A stretch of 64,000 nt of DNA, from the NCBI RefSeq assembly GCF_008370685.1, contig NZ_VTZU01000003.1:167667-231666 (forward strand), in the 5' to 3' direction. Positions 35,904-44,567 of this stretch are shown here, in pieces. This DNA is from Aquimarina sp. RZ0. Its GTDB lineage: Bacteria > Bacteroidota > Bacteroidia > Flavobacteriales > Flavobacteriaceae. A model generated the notes under the pieces. The model did not search any database. It saw only the letters and a list, made by a program, of their open reading frames with translations, and was not told the DNA's origin. A program made the position numbers and the translations under genes. Within the stretch, counting starts at the first letter, position 1, and each line of letters opens with the position of its first letter.

Positions 35904-36362
35904 TTATTTTTTGTTGATATTGCTTTTATAGATATTGATCCATTGATTCACAGTCATTTTAGAAGCTAATTCTCCGATAAGTTGCATAGGGATTTGATCA
36001 ATTTTTTTAAATCGAATACAGCTTTTTCCCATATCAAGTTTTGTCTTTACATATTTTGGATACTCAGCCACAAACCAATCCATTAATTCCTGACTAGCAT
36101 AGATTCCGCTATGATATACTGCAATAAAGTTCTTTTGTGACGCAATATTCATAAAAGGTAATGGTAATTTGGGATCGCAATGGTATCCTTCTGGGAAAAT
36201 TGTATGAGGTACTATGTATCCTATCATACCGTAACTTATTTTTTCAGAAAAACCCTCTGGAAGGTTTTCTTTAATTACCTTTCTTAAGGTATTCATCGCA
36301 TCTTTTCTTTCTTCTGGAATGGCATTAATATATTCATCCGGTGTTTTTGCTTCGTATTGCAT
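35904..36362 (-). CDS. DUF1801 (YdhG/YjhX-type) protein
   Basis: The protein has 152 residues. The pattern YINAIPEERKDAMNTLRKVI, KISYGMIGYI and GKSCIRFKKIDQIPMQLIGE matches DUF1801, a small alpha/beta family related to frataxin-like folds with no settled function; some members are linked to iron. No catalytic motif is evident. It lies downstream of the DUF4199 gene by 13 bases. Confidence 0.85.
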   Translation of the reverse strand: MQYEAKTPDEYINAIPEERKDAMNTLRKVIKENLPEGFSEKISYGMIGYIVPHTIFPEGYHCDPKLPLPFMNIASQKNFIAVYHSGIYASQELMDWFVAEYPKYVKTKLDMGKSCIRFKKIDQIPMQLIGELASKMTVNQWINIYKSNINKK

Positions 36363-36375
36363 AGTATTTTATCGA

Positions 36376-36897
36376 TTAATCTGTAATTATTGGTTTGCGT
36401 TGTAAAATTAAACCTGAAATTAATGAAATTATAAATCCAATAATAAAAACGGTAGCAGACATTAATAAAAAGTTCATCACAGGACTGGAAAACAATTCTT
36501 TTTGTGCTTCTATTTCTGCTAGTTTAGCTTTAAACTCAGCTTCGGGAAGTGAATTTTCCATTTCTTCAACGATATGTGTGTAGTATTCTGTTGCAAAATT
36601 AGGATTGATGTATTTTATATAAATAACATCAATCAACCCAAAAGCCAGCGAGGCAAATAGAGAAATTAGCATTCCTATAATTAATGCTTTTCCAAAAGAA
36701 ACAGCACCATTATTTTCTTTATCTCTGTACTGCTTAATCCCAAAAAAGACAAACATCAAAGAAACAATCATAGTGGTGTAGCCAATAATTTCCTGGGTGG
36801 CATAGGATAGGTTTTTACCGATTAACCAACCTAATAAAAATAATATAGATATGGTGATGGCGCTATATATTCCATATCGTAATACTGTGTTTTTCAT
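36376..36897 (-). CDS. DUF4199 membrane protein
   Basis: Four transmembrane helices are visible (about 10-30, 38-55, 70-95 and 140-165), together with the family motif GKALIIGMLISLFASLAFG and the extracytoplasmic loop IDVIYIKYINPNFATEYYTH. DUF4199 is a Bacteroidota inner-membrane family of unknown function. The frame extends to 36939, but the ATG at 36897 (MKNTVLRYGIYSAI) is the conserved family start, giving 173 residues; the extra residues would run towards the palindromic element. It is first in a three-gene leftward unit. Confidence 0.85.
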   Translation of the reverse strand: MKNTVLRYGIYSAITISILFLLGWLIGKNLSYATQEIIGYTTMIVSLMFVFFGIKQYRDKENNGAVSFGKALIIGMLISLFASLAFGLIDVIYIKYINPNFATEYYTHIVEEMENSLPEAEFKAKLAEIEAQKELFSSPVMNFLLMSATVFIIGFIISLISGLILQRKPIITD

Positions 36898-36923
36898 ATG
36901 TATATAAGTTTTTGAATGAATGA

Positions 36924-37089
36924 TTATACCATTTGCCATTTGAATTTACTGGAATAGAATGTTCCTTTTTCACCTCAGTTTCAGAATAAAAATAAACCGT
37001 AGCGCTGCTATGCTTGATTTTTATTCTTCACCGAGATAAAAAAAATCTTAATTTTCTTTTACAGTAAATTCAAACAACAACTGGTATTA
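36924..37089. repeat. palindromic element with family A-like core
   Basis: The ends pair imperfectly (TTATACCATTTG with CAACTGGTATTA) and share TGAATTTACTG/CAGTAAATTCA. The core AAAATAAACCGTAGCGCTGCTATGCTTGATTTTT is, in its ATAAACCGTAGC and GCTATGCTTG parts, the same as the family A centre. This links the two families and suggests a common apex. A second palindrome (GACCAAAAGT...ACTTTTGGAC, 37090-37158) directly abuts it. Confidence 0.65.
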
Positions 37090-37166
37090 GACCAAAAGTA
37101 TGTTCGAAAAGTAAAAAACAACTCATACTAAAGTATGAATTGTATAACACTTTTGGACTAAATCGC

Positions 37167-37589
37167 TTAAAATGGTATTATCCGGAGCTCTTTGGCAATT
37201 TGGATTGCCTGTGTTCTACGTTTTGCATCTAATTTTAGGAGGATTTTTGAAACGTGGGTTTTTATGGTGCTTTCTGAAACAAAAAGCTTATCGGCAATCT
37301 CCTTATTAGATAATCCGGATGCTATTTCACATAACACTTCGTATTCTCGCTTACTTAACCCTAAAGATTCGATTTTTTTATGATCTATTTCTATACGAGG
37401 AGTTTTACTATTATGAAGTTGAAGTACTTTCTTATTAATAATAACTCCTATGATAAAGAAAATAATTGCAATGCCTGATATTATAAGTTCTATAGAAGTA
37501 TCACCAGTAATAAAACTATACTTACTTATCTGAAAAAGCATAAGTAATGCTACGGCTAAGGCCCCAAAAATGAACACAGTTTTTCTCAC
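37167..37589 (-). CDS. membrane-anchored LuxR-type HTH regulator
   Basis: The protein has 140 residues: two predicted transmembrane helices (about 5-22 and 32-52), a short linker, and a C-terminal LuxR/NarL helix-turn-helix (about 72-138) with [20 protein letters not shown] and [20 protein letters not shown]. There is no receiver domain. A DNA-binding domain tethered to the inner membrane with almost no periplasmic part suggests control by a membrane partner. The DUF4199 membrane protein encoded just downstream is a candidate, as the two genes are neighbours, but a palindrome cluster separates them. Confidence 0.85.
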   Translation of the reverse strand: MRKTVFIFGALAVALLMLFQISKYSFITGDTSIELIISGIAIIFFIIGVIINKKVLQLHNSKTPRIEIDHKKIESLGLSKREYEVLCEIASGLSNKEIADKLFVSESTIKTHVSKILLKLDAKRRTQAIQIAKELRIIPF

Positions 37590-37623
37590 GGTATAAAAGT
37601 AATAAAACTGTAAGTTACCTATT

Positions 37624-37710
37624 TAGTCTGGTCGGTAATACAGCGAAATCAAATTTGTATCTTTTTTCGCAATTTAGAATTATGAAAATCATCTATTTCT
37701 GACCAGACTA
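37624..37710 (-). repeat. family B palindromic element, short copy with internal deletion
   Basis: The inverted ends TAGTCTGGTCGGTAATACAGC and the complement of TAGTCTGGTCAGAAATA enclose a core shared with 40360-40524 (CATAATT, CTAAATT and GCGAAAAA blocks). Compared with that copy the central roughly 80 bp are missing. The right end supplies the TAG stop codon of the HD-type gene (37708-37710). Confidence 0.75.
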
Positions 37711-38325
37711 TTTAAGTACATTAATCTCTTTTTGGAGATTGTTTTTTGCCTGATGTTCGAATTTATGATAGAAATAATCAGTTTTAAAAATTCTGGGCAT
37801 ATCAATAAAATGTTTTAATACTTTGATCCGGCCTTTGTTATAGGCAAAATCCGGATAATACTTATATTCTTTTCTTACATTTTTAAAATAAGATTCATAC
37901 ACTTTCCAACTACTACCTAAAATAGAAAGATCTGCATCTGTAAAATAATTGACATCGCTGTTTTCTGATATATGATGACCTTTGGTAGCGAGAATTATTT
38001 GATTACAAAGTTCAATTCTTTTTGTTTCTATATGCAATGATGACAGGACATCAATAGCTTTTAGCGCACTTTTTTCTTCATTATTTTGTTTCAAAATATT
38101 GTACACATAGTCGTGATAGAACAATGAAAACACTATCATATCCCAATCGGTACTATCTTTTCTAACCAGAAGTAGGTTTTGATATACATGCTCCAGATGG
38201 TCCAGTGTATGATAAAACTTTCCCTTTTTGCTATGGTTTTTGACGATCTCATCCCAAAGCAATGCGATGTATTTACTATCTTCAGAATAGTTAGAAATCA
38301 ATGAAAAGAAAACTTCTTCTAGCAA
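37708..38325 (-). CDS. HD-domain-like predicted metal-dependent phosphohydrolase
   Basis: The protein has 205 residues. Conserved pieces are YHTLDHLEHVYQNL near residue 38, the HD pair in FSLFYHDYVYN near residue 70, ATKGHHISEN and FTDADLSILGS. This is the COG4339-type predicted HD superfamily hydrolase; metal ligands are visible as His, His-Asp and Asp. The substrate is unknown, and nucleotide or phosphate ester cleavage is a family expectation. Its start overlaps the dehydrogenase gene by 7 bases, so the two are translationally coupled. The stop codon coincides with the end of a family B repeat. Confidence 0.85.
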   Translation of the reverse strand: MLEEVFFSLISNYSEDSKYIALLWDEIVKNHSKKGKFYHTLDHLEHVYQNLLLVRKDSTDWDMIVFSLFYHDYVYNILKQNNEEKSALKAIDVLSSLHIETKRIELCNQIILATKGHHISENSDVNYFTDADLSILGSSWKVYESYFKNVRKEYKYYPDFAYNKGRIKVLKHFIDMPRIFKTDYFYHKFEHQAKNNLQKEINVLK

Positions 38326-39272
38326 AACTCGGTTTTTATTTTATTTATGACGGTCTGAGCCAATTTTTCCTTAGACTCCATAGTCCAGCCGGCAATATGA
38401 GGACTTAATATCACATTCTCTAACTGAAGTAATTCTTTTAGCGGTAGCGGCATTTCTTTCTCTGAGGTGAATAAATCTTCAAAAGAAGATTTTTCATATT
38501 CCAGTACATCTAATCCAGCCCCCAGAATCTTTTTTGTTTTGAGAGCTTCTACCAGATCTTTGGTTACAACACTTTTTCCTCGGGCAGTATTAATAAACCA
38601 GAATGGTTTCTTAAACTTATTGATGAATTGTGTATTAATCATTTTATCAGTTTGAGGTGTCCAGGGAGTATGAAGGCTTAGGACATCTGTTTTTTCAAAA
38701 AGCTCTTCTAATGCTACCTGAGTAGCATCGCTATTTTCTACATCTTCTTTGATATCATAACAGATTACTTCTACATCAAAACCTCTTAATTTTCTTGCAA
38801 AAGCACGTCCCATATTTCCGTAACCAATGATGCCAACAGTTTTTAGATCAAGTTCAATGCCTCGATTTTTTTCTCGATGCCATTTTCCTATTCTTACCTC
38901 TTGATCTGCGGTGTTAAGTTTGTTGAATAGTGACAAAACCATTCCTAAAGCGTGTTCTCCTACAGCATTGCGATTCCCTTCTGGAGCAGAGAAAAGCTTG
39001 ATTTCTTTTTTTAAAGCATATGCAACATCAATATTTTCTAAGCCCGCCCCTACGCGACCAATAAATTTTAGTTTTTCAGCCTTGTCGAGAAATGTTTTAT
39101 CTATCTCAAAACGACTTCGGATTATAATGCCGTCATAATCGCTTATAATCGTTTCTATTTCTTGTTTGGTATCGGTATAGTTTTCCAGGTTTTCGAATTT
39201 TAAATTTCTTAGCTGTGTAAGCAATAAAGGATGGTTTTTATCTAAGTGCAGTATTTTCATTGAAGAATTCAT
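38319..39272 (-). CDS. D-2-hydroxyacid dehydrogenase (SerA-like)
   Basis: The protein has 317 residues. The NAD-binding motif is VGIIGYGNMGRAFARKLRG near residue 149. The catalytic Arg lies in INTARGKSVVTKDLVEAL, the Glu in GAGLDVLEYE and the His in LSPHIAGWT. The length fits a short phosphoglycerate-type dehydrogenase without an ACT domain, so a role in serine synthesis is possible but other 2-hydroxyacids are equally likely. The ATG at 39260 (MKILHLDKNH) is an alternative start. It is the first gene of a two-gene leftward unit. The 296-base gap upstream shows nothing clear. Confidence 0.9.
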   Translation of the reverse strand: MNSSMKILHLDKNHPLLLTQLRNLKFENLENYTDTKQEIETIISDYDGIIIRSRFEIDKTFLDKAEKLKFIGRVGAGLENIDVAYALKKEIKLFSAPEGNRNAVGEHALGMVLSLFNKLNTADQEVRIGKWHREKNRGIELDLKTVGIIGYGNMGRAFARKLRGFDVEVICYDIKEDVENSDATQVALEELFEKTDVLSLHTPWTPQTDKMINTQFINKFKKPFWFINTARGKSVVTKDLVEALKTKKILGAGLDVLEYEKSSFEDLFTSEKEMPLPLKELLQLENVILSPHIAGWTMESKEKLAQTVINKIKTEFC

Positions 39273-39568
39273 TGATATTTTAAAAGTGAAGTGATGTAAG
39301 TTTTTTTTTATTCTGACGAAAAATAGTTGTTTTTTGACTTCACAACAGTGCTACGAAGTAAGAAAAATACAAAAACTGAGTGAAAAGGAACATTTTTATG
39401 GGTATAAAGAATTGAAAAAAATGTAGATCACCTCAGTACGTAGTAAATGTAAAAAAGTTCTTGTTACAAAAATATGATTGTAATCAGAGAATCTCAAAAA
39501 ATATTCAAATAACTGATCAAAATGATTTGTTATAAGGTGTGATTAACCTGATACATATGCTAATTCGA

Positions 39569-40342
39569 CTAACTTGCAGGAATAAAAATAGTTTTTATTC
39601 TGTCGATAATACCTTGTAAAATACTAAAAATTGCATCAGAAGAAAAACCGCCGATAAGTGCCAATATACTTTTATTAAATAAGTTGATTCCTTGGGGATC
39701 GATTTTGTAGAAAGAAATTATTTCAGAACTAATGAGTCCTGCGATAACACCTAATATAATAACGGCGATATAGTATACAGTATCTTCTGGCACGAGTGTG
39801 CTGTTTTTTACAGAAGTGCTTACATTTTTTAGTAAATAAAACAATACACCTAATCCTGCTACAGATGATAGATATCCCATATTAAGTAATAGCGGCATTC
39901 CATTATTATCCATGACGCCTTTATCAAGAGAATCATTATTTACATCTGGCGAGATCCCTGTAAGAACAAATGTAATCAGAAATAAAAGGGTGAGCAGTAT
40001 TAGATTTCTAATTAAGGGAAGTTTACCAAAAAGTGACTTATTTTTTTCTTTTTGATTCAATTCCCTGGTGTATGCTATCGATTTTGGAGTAGCTGGAGCG
40101 ATATTTTTGCAAAGTAGGTTATGAGCATTGATCAAATCATCTACAGAACTGTTCTGTACAAGGGCATTTATTTCTGTATTAATAAGGATACCATTATATA
40201 CCGCAAAGGATAACATATTATTAATTTCATGACTTAATTCATCAATTATTTTCTTAGAAATACCAGGTGATGTTTCTGTTTTTATAATTGTTTTTTTTGA
40301 AATTTTTTCGGGCTGTACGTCTGTATTACTTGGAGTTGTCAT
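39569..40342 (-). CDS. four-helix membrane protein of unknown function, divergent from the CIS operon
   Basis: The protein has 257 residues from the ATG at 40342 (MTTPSNTDVQ). The longer frame starts at 40360, the first base of a family B repeat, so the internal ATG is preferred. The N-terminal half is soluble and helical (INNMLSFAVYNGILINTEIN). Four membrane segments follow at about 120-140, 160-180, 195-215 and 225-250. No family is recognised. It resembles neither holins nor known CIS parts, but it lies next to the CIS operon in opposite orientation, separated by a repeat and a 343-base gap. A functional link is possible but not shown. Confidence 0.65.
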   Translation of the reverse strand: MTTPSNTDVQPEKISKKTIIKTETSPGISKKIIDELSHEINNMLSFAVYNGILINTEINALVQNSSVDDLINAHNLLCKNIAPATPKSIAYTRELNQKEKNKSLFGKLPLIRNLILLTLLFLITFVLTGISPDVNNDSLDKGVMDNNGMPLLLNMGYLSSVAGLGVLFYLLKNVSTSVKNSTLVPEDTVYYIAVIILGVIAGLISSEIISFYKIDPQGINLFNKSILALIGGFSSDAIFSILQGIIDRIKTIFIPAS

Positions 40343-40359
40343 TATATAGTTTTTATACA

Positions 40360-40524
40360 TAGTGTCTGGTCAGAAATAGACGATTTTCATAATTTGAAAG
40401 ATTTTTGATGAAATTTAGAATTTATTTTTTGAAGTAGATGCTATGCATCAAACAAGTAAAAATAAATTCTAAATTTCGCAAAAAGACACACATTTGATGT
40501 TGCTGTATTTCTGACCAGATACTA
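40360..40524 (+). repeat. family B palindromic element, full copy
   Basis: The element of 165 bp runs from TAGTGTCTGGTCAGAAATAG to the complement of TAGTATCTGGTCAGAAATACAGC. It contains a strong inner palindrome (AAATTTAGAATTTATTTTT with its complement) and a central GTAGATGCTATGCATC. It matches 37624-37710 in the opposite orientation, which lacks the centre. The rest of the gap to 40867 holds only the candidate promoter at 40790. Confidence 0.8.
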
Positions 40525-40789
40525 AATAGTATTGATTTGCTAAAGCTATAAAATTAGAAGCACAATTAATTAAGTGGTTACACTTGTTTTTTTGTATAAA
40601 CAAAGTATAAATACTGTGGTTATACCGTATAAAATTGTCAGAAATTTTCACTCAATTTGTAATAAGTGAATTTATTCTATTTATATACACAGCCTATAAG
40701 ATAAAAAATTACGTGATTAGTTGGTAAATTCATAATATTCCCTTCATAAACAGGTGTTTTTACTTATTTAGGATTTTAAGTGATATAAG

Positions 40790-40797
40790 TAGTTTTG
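40790..40797 (+). promoter_or_regulatory. candidate -7 element of the CIS operon
   Basis: TAGTTTTG fits TAnnTTTG, 71 bases before the first ATG of the operon. The expected -33 position reads TTA instead of TTG. It is the only match seen in the 343-base gap. Confidence 0.35.
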
Positions 40798-40867
40798 ACT
40801 ATAGACAAGTAAAGGTATACATAACATAGTATGCGAACCCTATTAATATAGATCACACAAGTCTTAA

Positions 40868-42616
40868 ATGAGTAGTAAAAGGGCTTTTATTGCAATGTTT
40901 TTTTTTCTTTTATTTCAGAGTAGCGTGTATTCGTTGACTTTGATAGAAGCGTATTCTTTTGTGCAAGATACTTCTGAGGTTACAAAGAAAACCAAAGGAG
41001 CTTTGGGATTTATTAAGAAGCTATTTCATCACAATGATTCGTCTAAATTAGCTAAGAAATTTATACATCAGCATCATAAATTATTAAAAGATACTAAGAA
41101 ATCTACTTTTGCTACAGGTATTAAAAAGATACTTCATAAAGATTCTGTTTTTAAAACCAGAAAAGATTTTGAATTAGGATACGAAGTATTTGGCTGGTAT
41201 CCTTATTGGGAAAAGGATTACTACAAATATCTTAACTTTTCATTATTGTCTACAGTAGCATATTTTTCATATGAGGTGAACCCTAAAACAGGAAATGCTA
41301 TAACTACGCACGATTGGTCAACAACACCTCTGATTGATTCTATTCAACAATATTCTGATAAAAAAATATTACTTACTGTAAGTAATTTTGGACAGAAGAA
41401 TAATAGAAGCTTTCTTAATAATACCAAGGCAGTTGATCAATTGGTAAAAAATCTGATAAAGTTATTAGCTGATCGAAAGGGAAATGGAATCTGTATTGAT
41501 TTTGAAGGAGTTGCCAAGAAAGAAAAAGAAGAATATACCTCTTTTTTGCTCACACTATCTAATGAACTAAAAAAAGCAAATAAAGACTATCTGGTATACA
41601 TAACATTACCTAGTGTCAATTGGAGTGAAGCATTAGAATTTGCATCAATAAATCAATCGGTAGATAAGTTTGTGATCATGGGGTACGATTATTATGGAAA
41701 AACCAGTACTGTAGCTGGTCCTGTATCTCCTTTAGAAAGTGGTAAGGAATGGGAGCCCTATAATCTTACAACTTCTGTAGATTATTATTTAGAAAACAAA
41801 ATACCAGGTGAAAAACTTCTTTTGGCATTACCTACTTACGGGAGCATCTGGGAAACTAAAACTCAGAGTTTACAGTCTAAAGCAAAGGCATTTATAGGAA
41901 ATCGAACATTTAGTTATATCAAAACTGAAATAGAAAAAAATGAACAAATTTATATAGAACCTCTTAGTAAAAGTGCCTATAGTACCTATAGCATTAAAGG
42001 CAATAAAAAACAATATAGGCAATGTTGGTTCGAGAATGACTCCAGTTTTGTATATAAAACGAAGCTTATCAAAGATAAAAAGTTAGCAGGAATAGGCTTA
42101 TGGGCTTTAGGGTATGACAAAGGCTATAACGATATATGGAAAGTTATCAGTGCAGAAATGTCTAAACCTGCTAAAAAATCAATAGATGAAGAAACGGCAG
42201 TTGCTACTAATGACTCCATTGGTAACAATGATAGTAATTCTATTTTTTCAGGCATTACCAAAAAATTAGGACTTACAGATCCTGATAGCAAAATTAATAC
42301 TGTAGAGAAGAAACTGATATCTATAACGAATTATAAAAATATTCTACTATATACCATGTCATTCATATTATTTTTTGCCTGTGTAGGTTTTTTGGGAGCG
42401 ATGTGTACACCTAATACCCGGGCGAGTTTTTTCAATGACGCTTCTTTAAAAGGATATTATATAGGTCTGATGTTACTGTTGGCTATTGTTGTTTTTAGAA
42501 TGATAGGATGGATAGAAGATAATACTGTGATGCTTACAGTAGGTTTTTTACTAGGGATATTGGCTTTTTATCTGGCTAATAAGATTATTGAAAGAAAGAA
42601 AAAAGAATTACCATGA
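40868..42616 (+). CDS. GH18-like glycosidase with three C-terminal membrane helices, first gene of the CIS operon
   Basis: The protein has 582 residues: a signal peptide (about 1-24), a basic region, a GH18 TIM barrel (about 108-430) and three membrane spans at about 491-511, 528-546 and 553-572. The active-site strand reads GNGICIDFEGV. Compared with the chitinase DGxDxDxE motif, the last Asp and the catalytic Glu (near 211 and 213) are kept, but the first two acidic positions are Asn and Cys, closer to the YaaH/CFLE-type peptidoglycan branch. The barrel should face the periplasm. Cleavage of peptidoglycan or another glycan would help the injection device cross or leave the cell wall. It overlaps the next gene by ATGA, tying it to the CIS operon. 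Confidence 0.85.
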   Translation: MSSKRAFIAMFFFLLFQSSVYSLTLIEAYSFVQDTSEVTKKTKGALGFIKKLFHHNDSSKLAKKFIHQHHKLLKDTKKSTFATGIKKILHKDSVFKTRKDFELGYEVFGWYPYWEKDYYKYLNFSLLSTVAYFSYEVNPKTGNAITTHDWSTTPLIDSIQQYSDKKILLTVSNFGQKNNRSFLNNTKAVDQLVKNLIKLLADRKGNGICIDFEGVAKKEKEEYTSFLLTLSNELKKANKDYLVYITLPSVNWSEALEFASINQSVDKFVIMGYDYYGKTSTVAGPVSPLESGKEWEPYNLTTSVDYYLENKIPGEKLLLALPTYGSIWETKTQSLQSKAKAFIGNRTFSYIKTEIEKNEQIYIEPLSKSAYSTYSIKGNKKQYRQCWFENDSSFVYKTKLIKDKKLAGIGLWALGYDKGYNDIWKVISAEMSKPAKKSIDEETAVATNDSIGNNDSNSIFSGITKKLGLTDPDSKINTVEKKLISITNYKNILLYTMSFILFFACVGFLGAMCTPNTRASFFNDASLKGYYIGLMLLLAIVVFRMIGWIEDNTVMLTVGFLLGILAFYLANKIIERKKKELP

Positions 42617-42939
42617 GTAGTACAATAACGGTAAGTGAAAAAAAGCTGAAAGCTGAAGAAGGCAAGTTTAAAAAAATACTTGCTACAGTTAAGAAATTAG
42701 TATCCAAAGAATTGCTTTGGTTTCTGCTGGTTGCTATTGTATCTATTCCGATTGCCTTGATAATTTCATATGTAATTCATACCTACGGGTCTGATGAGGT
42801 GCTAGAAATATTTGCAATTGTAGCCGGTGATCAACCAACATTTATGGTGATTTATGCAATCTGTGCTATTGGGATTTATATATCAAGAATTATTGCCAAT
42901 GCCATTAAGACGCAATTAGAAACTTTAAAAAAAGGGTAA
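42613..42939 (+). CDS. small two-helix membrane protein of the CIS operon
   Basis: The protein has 108 residues. A charged amphipathic N-terminus (about 1-32) precedes membrane spans at about 34-56 and 75-95, with a short loop and a basic C-terminus (IKTQLETLKKG). It overlaps the GH18 gene by four bases, and the DUF4255 gene starts immediately after its stop, so all three are translationally linked. No family is recognised. It may complex with the membrane-bound GH18 protein as an anchor or pore for the device; a holin-like role is an alternative. This assignment is from context only. Confidence 0.75.
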   Translation: MSSTITVSEKKLKAEEGKFKKILATVKKLVSKELLWFLLVAIVSIPIALIISYVIHTYGSDEVLEIFAIVAGDQPTFMVIYAICAIGIYISRIIANAIKTQLETLKKG

Positions 42940-43515
42940 ATGTTAGATAAGGCTTTAACATTCATAGCATCCTATCTCAACCAAAATCTAAAAATGACTT
43001 TTGGGTTGAATGAGGATGTAGCAGTTTTAGGAAGCCTAGTAAATCTAGATGGTAGCATTACTAAAAATATCGAAAATAAAGTCATACTCTCCATTATTAA
43101 TTTAGAACACGAGAAGACCGTAAAAAATATGGGAGGGTATATACCGAATCAACAAGGTTCTTTTGGTAAAGTAGATCCTCCGGTATATCTTAATTTATAT
43201 TTATTGGTTTCGGCAAATTATAATTCTGAAAATTATCTGGAATCTCTAAAAATGTTATCCGCTGTTATAGGTCTTTTTCAATCCTCGATCATTTTTACGC
43301 CAAAAACGCATCCCGAACTTGATCCTTTAATCGAGCGATTGACTTTTGAAATTTATAATATTCCTATCCAGGAATTAAGCCACATATGGAGTGGTATTGG
43401 TGCCAAGTATGTACCATCAATGGTATATAAGATAAGAATGATCTGTTTCCAGAAAGGAATAATAAAAGAAGAAGTATCGGCGGTAAGCGGGCTGGGAACC
43501 AATATTAAAAAATAA
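42940..43515 (+). CDS. DUF4255 (Pvc16/Afp16-like) tail-cap or terminator protein
   Basis: The protein has 191 residues. The family opening MLDKALTFIASYLNQNLKMT and the block VYLNLYLLVSANYNSENYLE are typical of DUF4255 (Pvc16_N), found in nearly all Afp/PVC-type systems. In that family the protein caps the distal end of the tube-sheath and ends polymerisation. Here it comes directly after two membrane-protein genes, so the capped end may be the one that meets the membrane assembly; that is inference. The C-terminus (GLGTNIKK) is short compared with Afp16, suggesting a minimal cap. Confidence 0.9.
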   Translation: MLDKALTFIASYLNQNLKMTFGLNEDVAVLGSLVNLDGSITKNIENKVILSIINLEHEKTVKNMGGYIPNQQGSFGKVDPPVYLNLYLLVSANYNSENYLESLKMLSAVIGLFQSSIIFTPKTHPELDPLIERLTFEIYNIPIQELSHIWSGIGAKYVPSMVYKIRMICFQKGIIKEEVSAVSGLGTNIKK

Positions 43516-43521
43516 CACTAG

Positions 43522-44550
43522 ATGAATAAAGATCTTCAAGAATGGTTTCAACTGGAAATACTACACGAGTATTTTGAGATGCACTTGTGTCCTGTTTTTA
43601 AGGTAAAGCCTTTTGCATCAACTCAGCAATTGATGAAGAATTATACTATTCATATACAACAACTGGGTAATGTTTATAAAGGATATGTGGGAGTCTCAGA
43701 TACCAAAGCTACGTGGCAAGAATTAAAAGGCGTAGAGGATTTATATTTTCAATTGATTCATACGGATTCTAATTTTGCTAATTATACCGATGTTTCTACT
43801 ACTAAAAAAGAAGATACCTTACTTTATATCACAAATTCTATAGTTGCCAATAGAGTACAGGAGCAAGAATCCATTGTTCCAGATACTTATTTACCTGCAC
43901 AACCTTTACGATTTAATGTTTCAGTACCATCAGACAAACTCGTTACCGTACGTATTAAAAATAGTAAAGGAGAGCGTATACAAACACAGGTTTCTAAAGA
44001 AAAAAAATCCCGTGTTTTTGTAGATATTGAGGTTTTTGGGACAGGTATCTATGAGATTTGGATTGATGATAAACTCATAAAAACATTTTTTGGTACCTCT
44101 GAGAGAATGGATGAGAACTGTTACGGGATTTTGCATACACAGATGAGATCTGTTATAGAATCTTTAAAAGAAAACAGAGTGCCGTCATTAAAAATTAATT
44201 TCCCTGCAAGAGCTACCTATTGGCAATATGCTGTGGTAGTTCCTGATGATAAAAAGATAACCATTCGGGAACTATTACTTGAGGGGTCGGATAAAGTACA
44301 GTATACCGGTCCGGAAGAAAAAGAAATCGCTGGAGGAGTAGCATCAAAAATATTTACTTCATTAAAAATGATAAAGTTTCAGCAAAAAGTAAAAGAACAT
44401 CCTTTGTTAAAAATAAAATATAATAATGATTTTTCTGATACTGTATTAGAATTAGATCTAAAAATGCCCGTACCGAATGCATCAAAGGTTGTTTCCAAAA
44501 AGCAGAATAACGAGAATTTATTTTATTCTCAAACTATAATCTATGTATAA
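43522..44550 (+). CDS. unknown CIS-operon protein between cap and sheath genes
   Basis: The protein has 342 residues, begins 6 bases after the cap gene and has no signal peptide or membrane span. An N-terminal part (about 1-125) resembles small beta-rich structural modules (NYTIHIQQLGNVYKGYVGVS). A middle part (about 140-190) looks like an Ig-type beta fold (FNVSVPSDKLVTVRIKNS). The C-terminal part (about 205-342) contains ARATYWQYAVVVPDDKKITI and ends YSQTIIYV. I do not recognise the family. Its place suggests a collar, cap accessory or terminator component. Confidence 0.7.
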   Translation: MNKDLQEWFQLEILHEYFEMHLCPVFKVKPFASTQQLMKNYTIHIQQLGNVYKGYVGVSDTKATWQELKGVEDLYFQLIHTDSNFANYTDVSTTKKEDTLLYITNSIVANRVQEQESIVPDTYLPAQPLRFNVSVPSDKLVTVRIKNSKGERIQTQVSKEKKSRVFVDIEVFGTGIYEIWIDDKLIKTFFGTSERMDENCYGILHTQMRSVIESLKENRVPSLKINFPARATYWQYAVVVPDDKKITIRELLLEGSDKVQYTGPEEKEIAGGVASKIFTSLKMIKFQQKVKEHPLLKIKYNNDFSDTVLELDLKMPVPNASKVVSKKQNNENLFYSQTIIYV

Positions 44551-44567
44551 CTCTTAAATTAAAAAGA

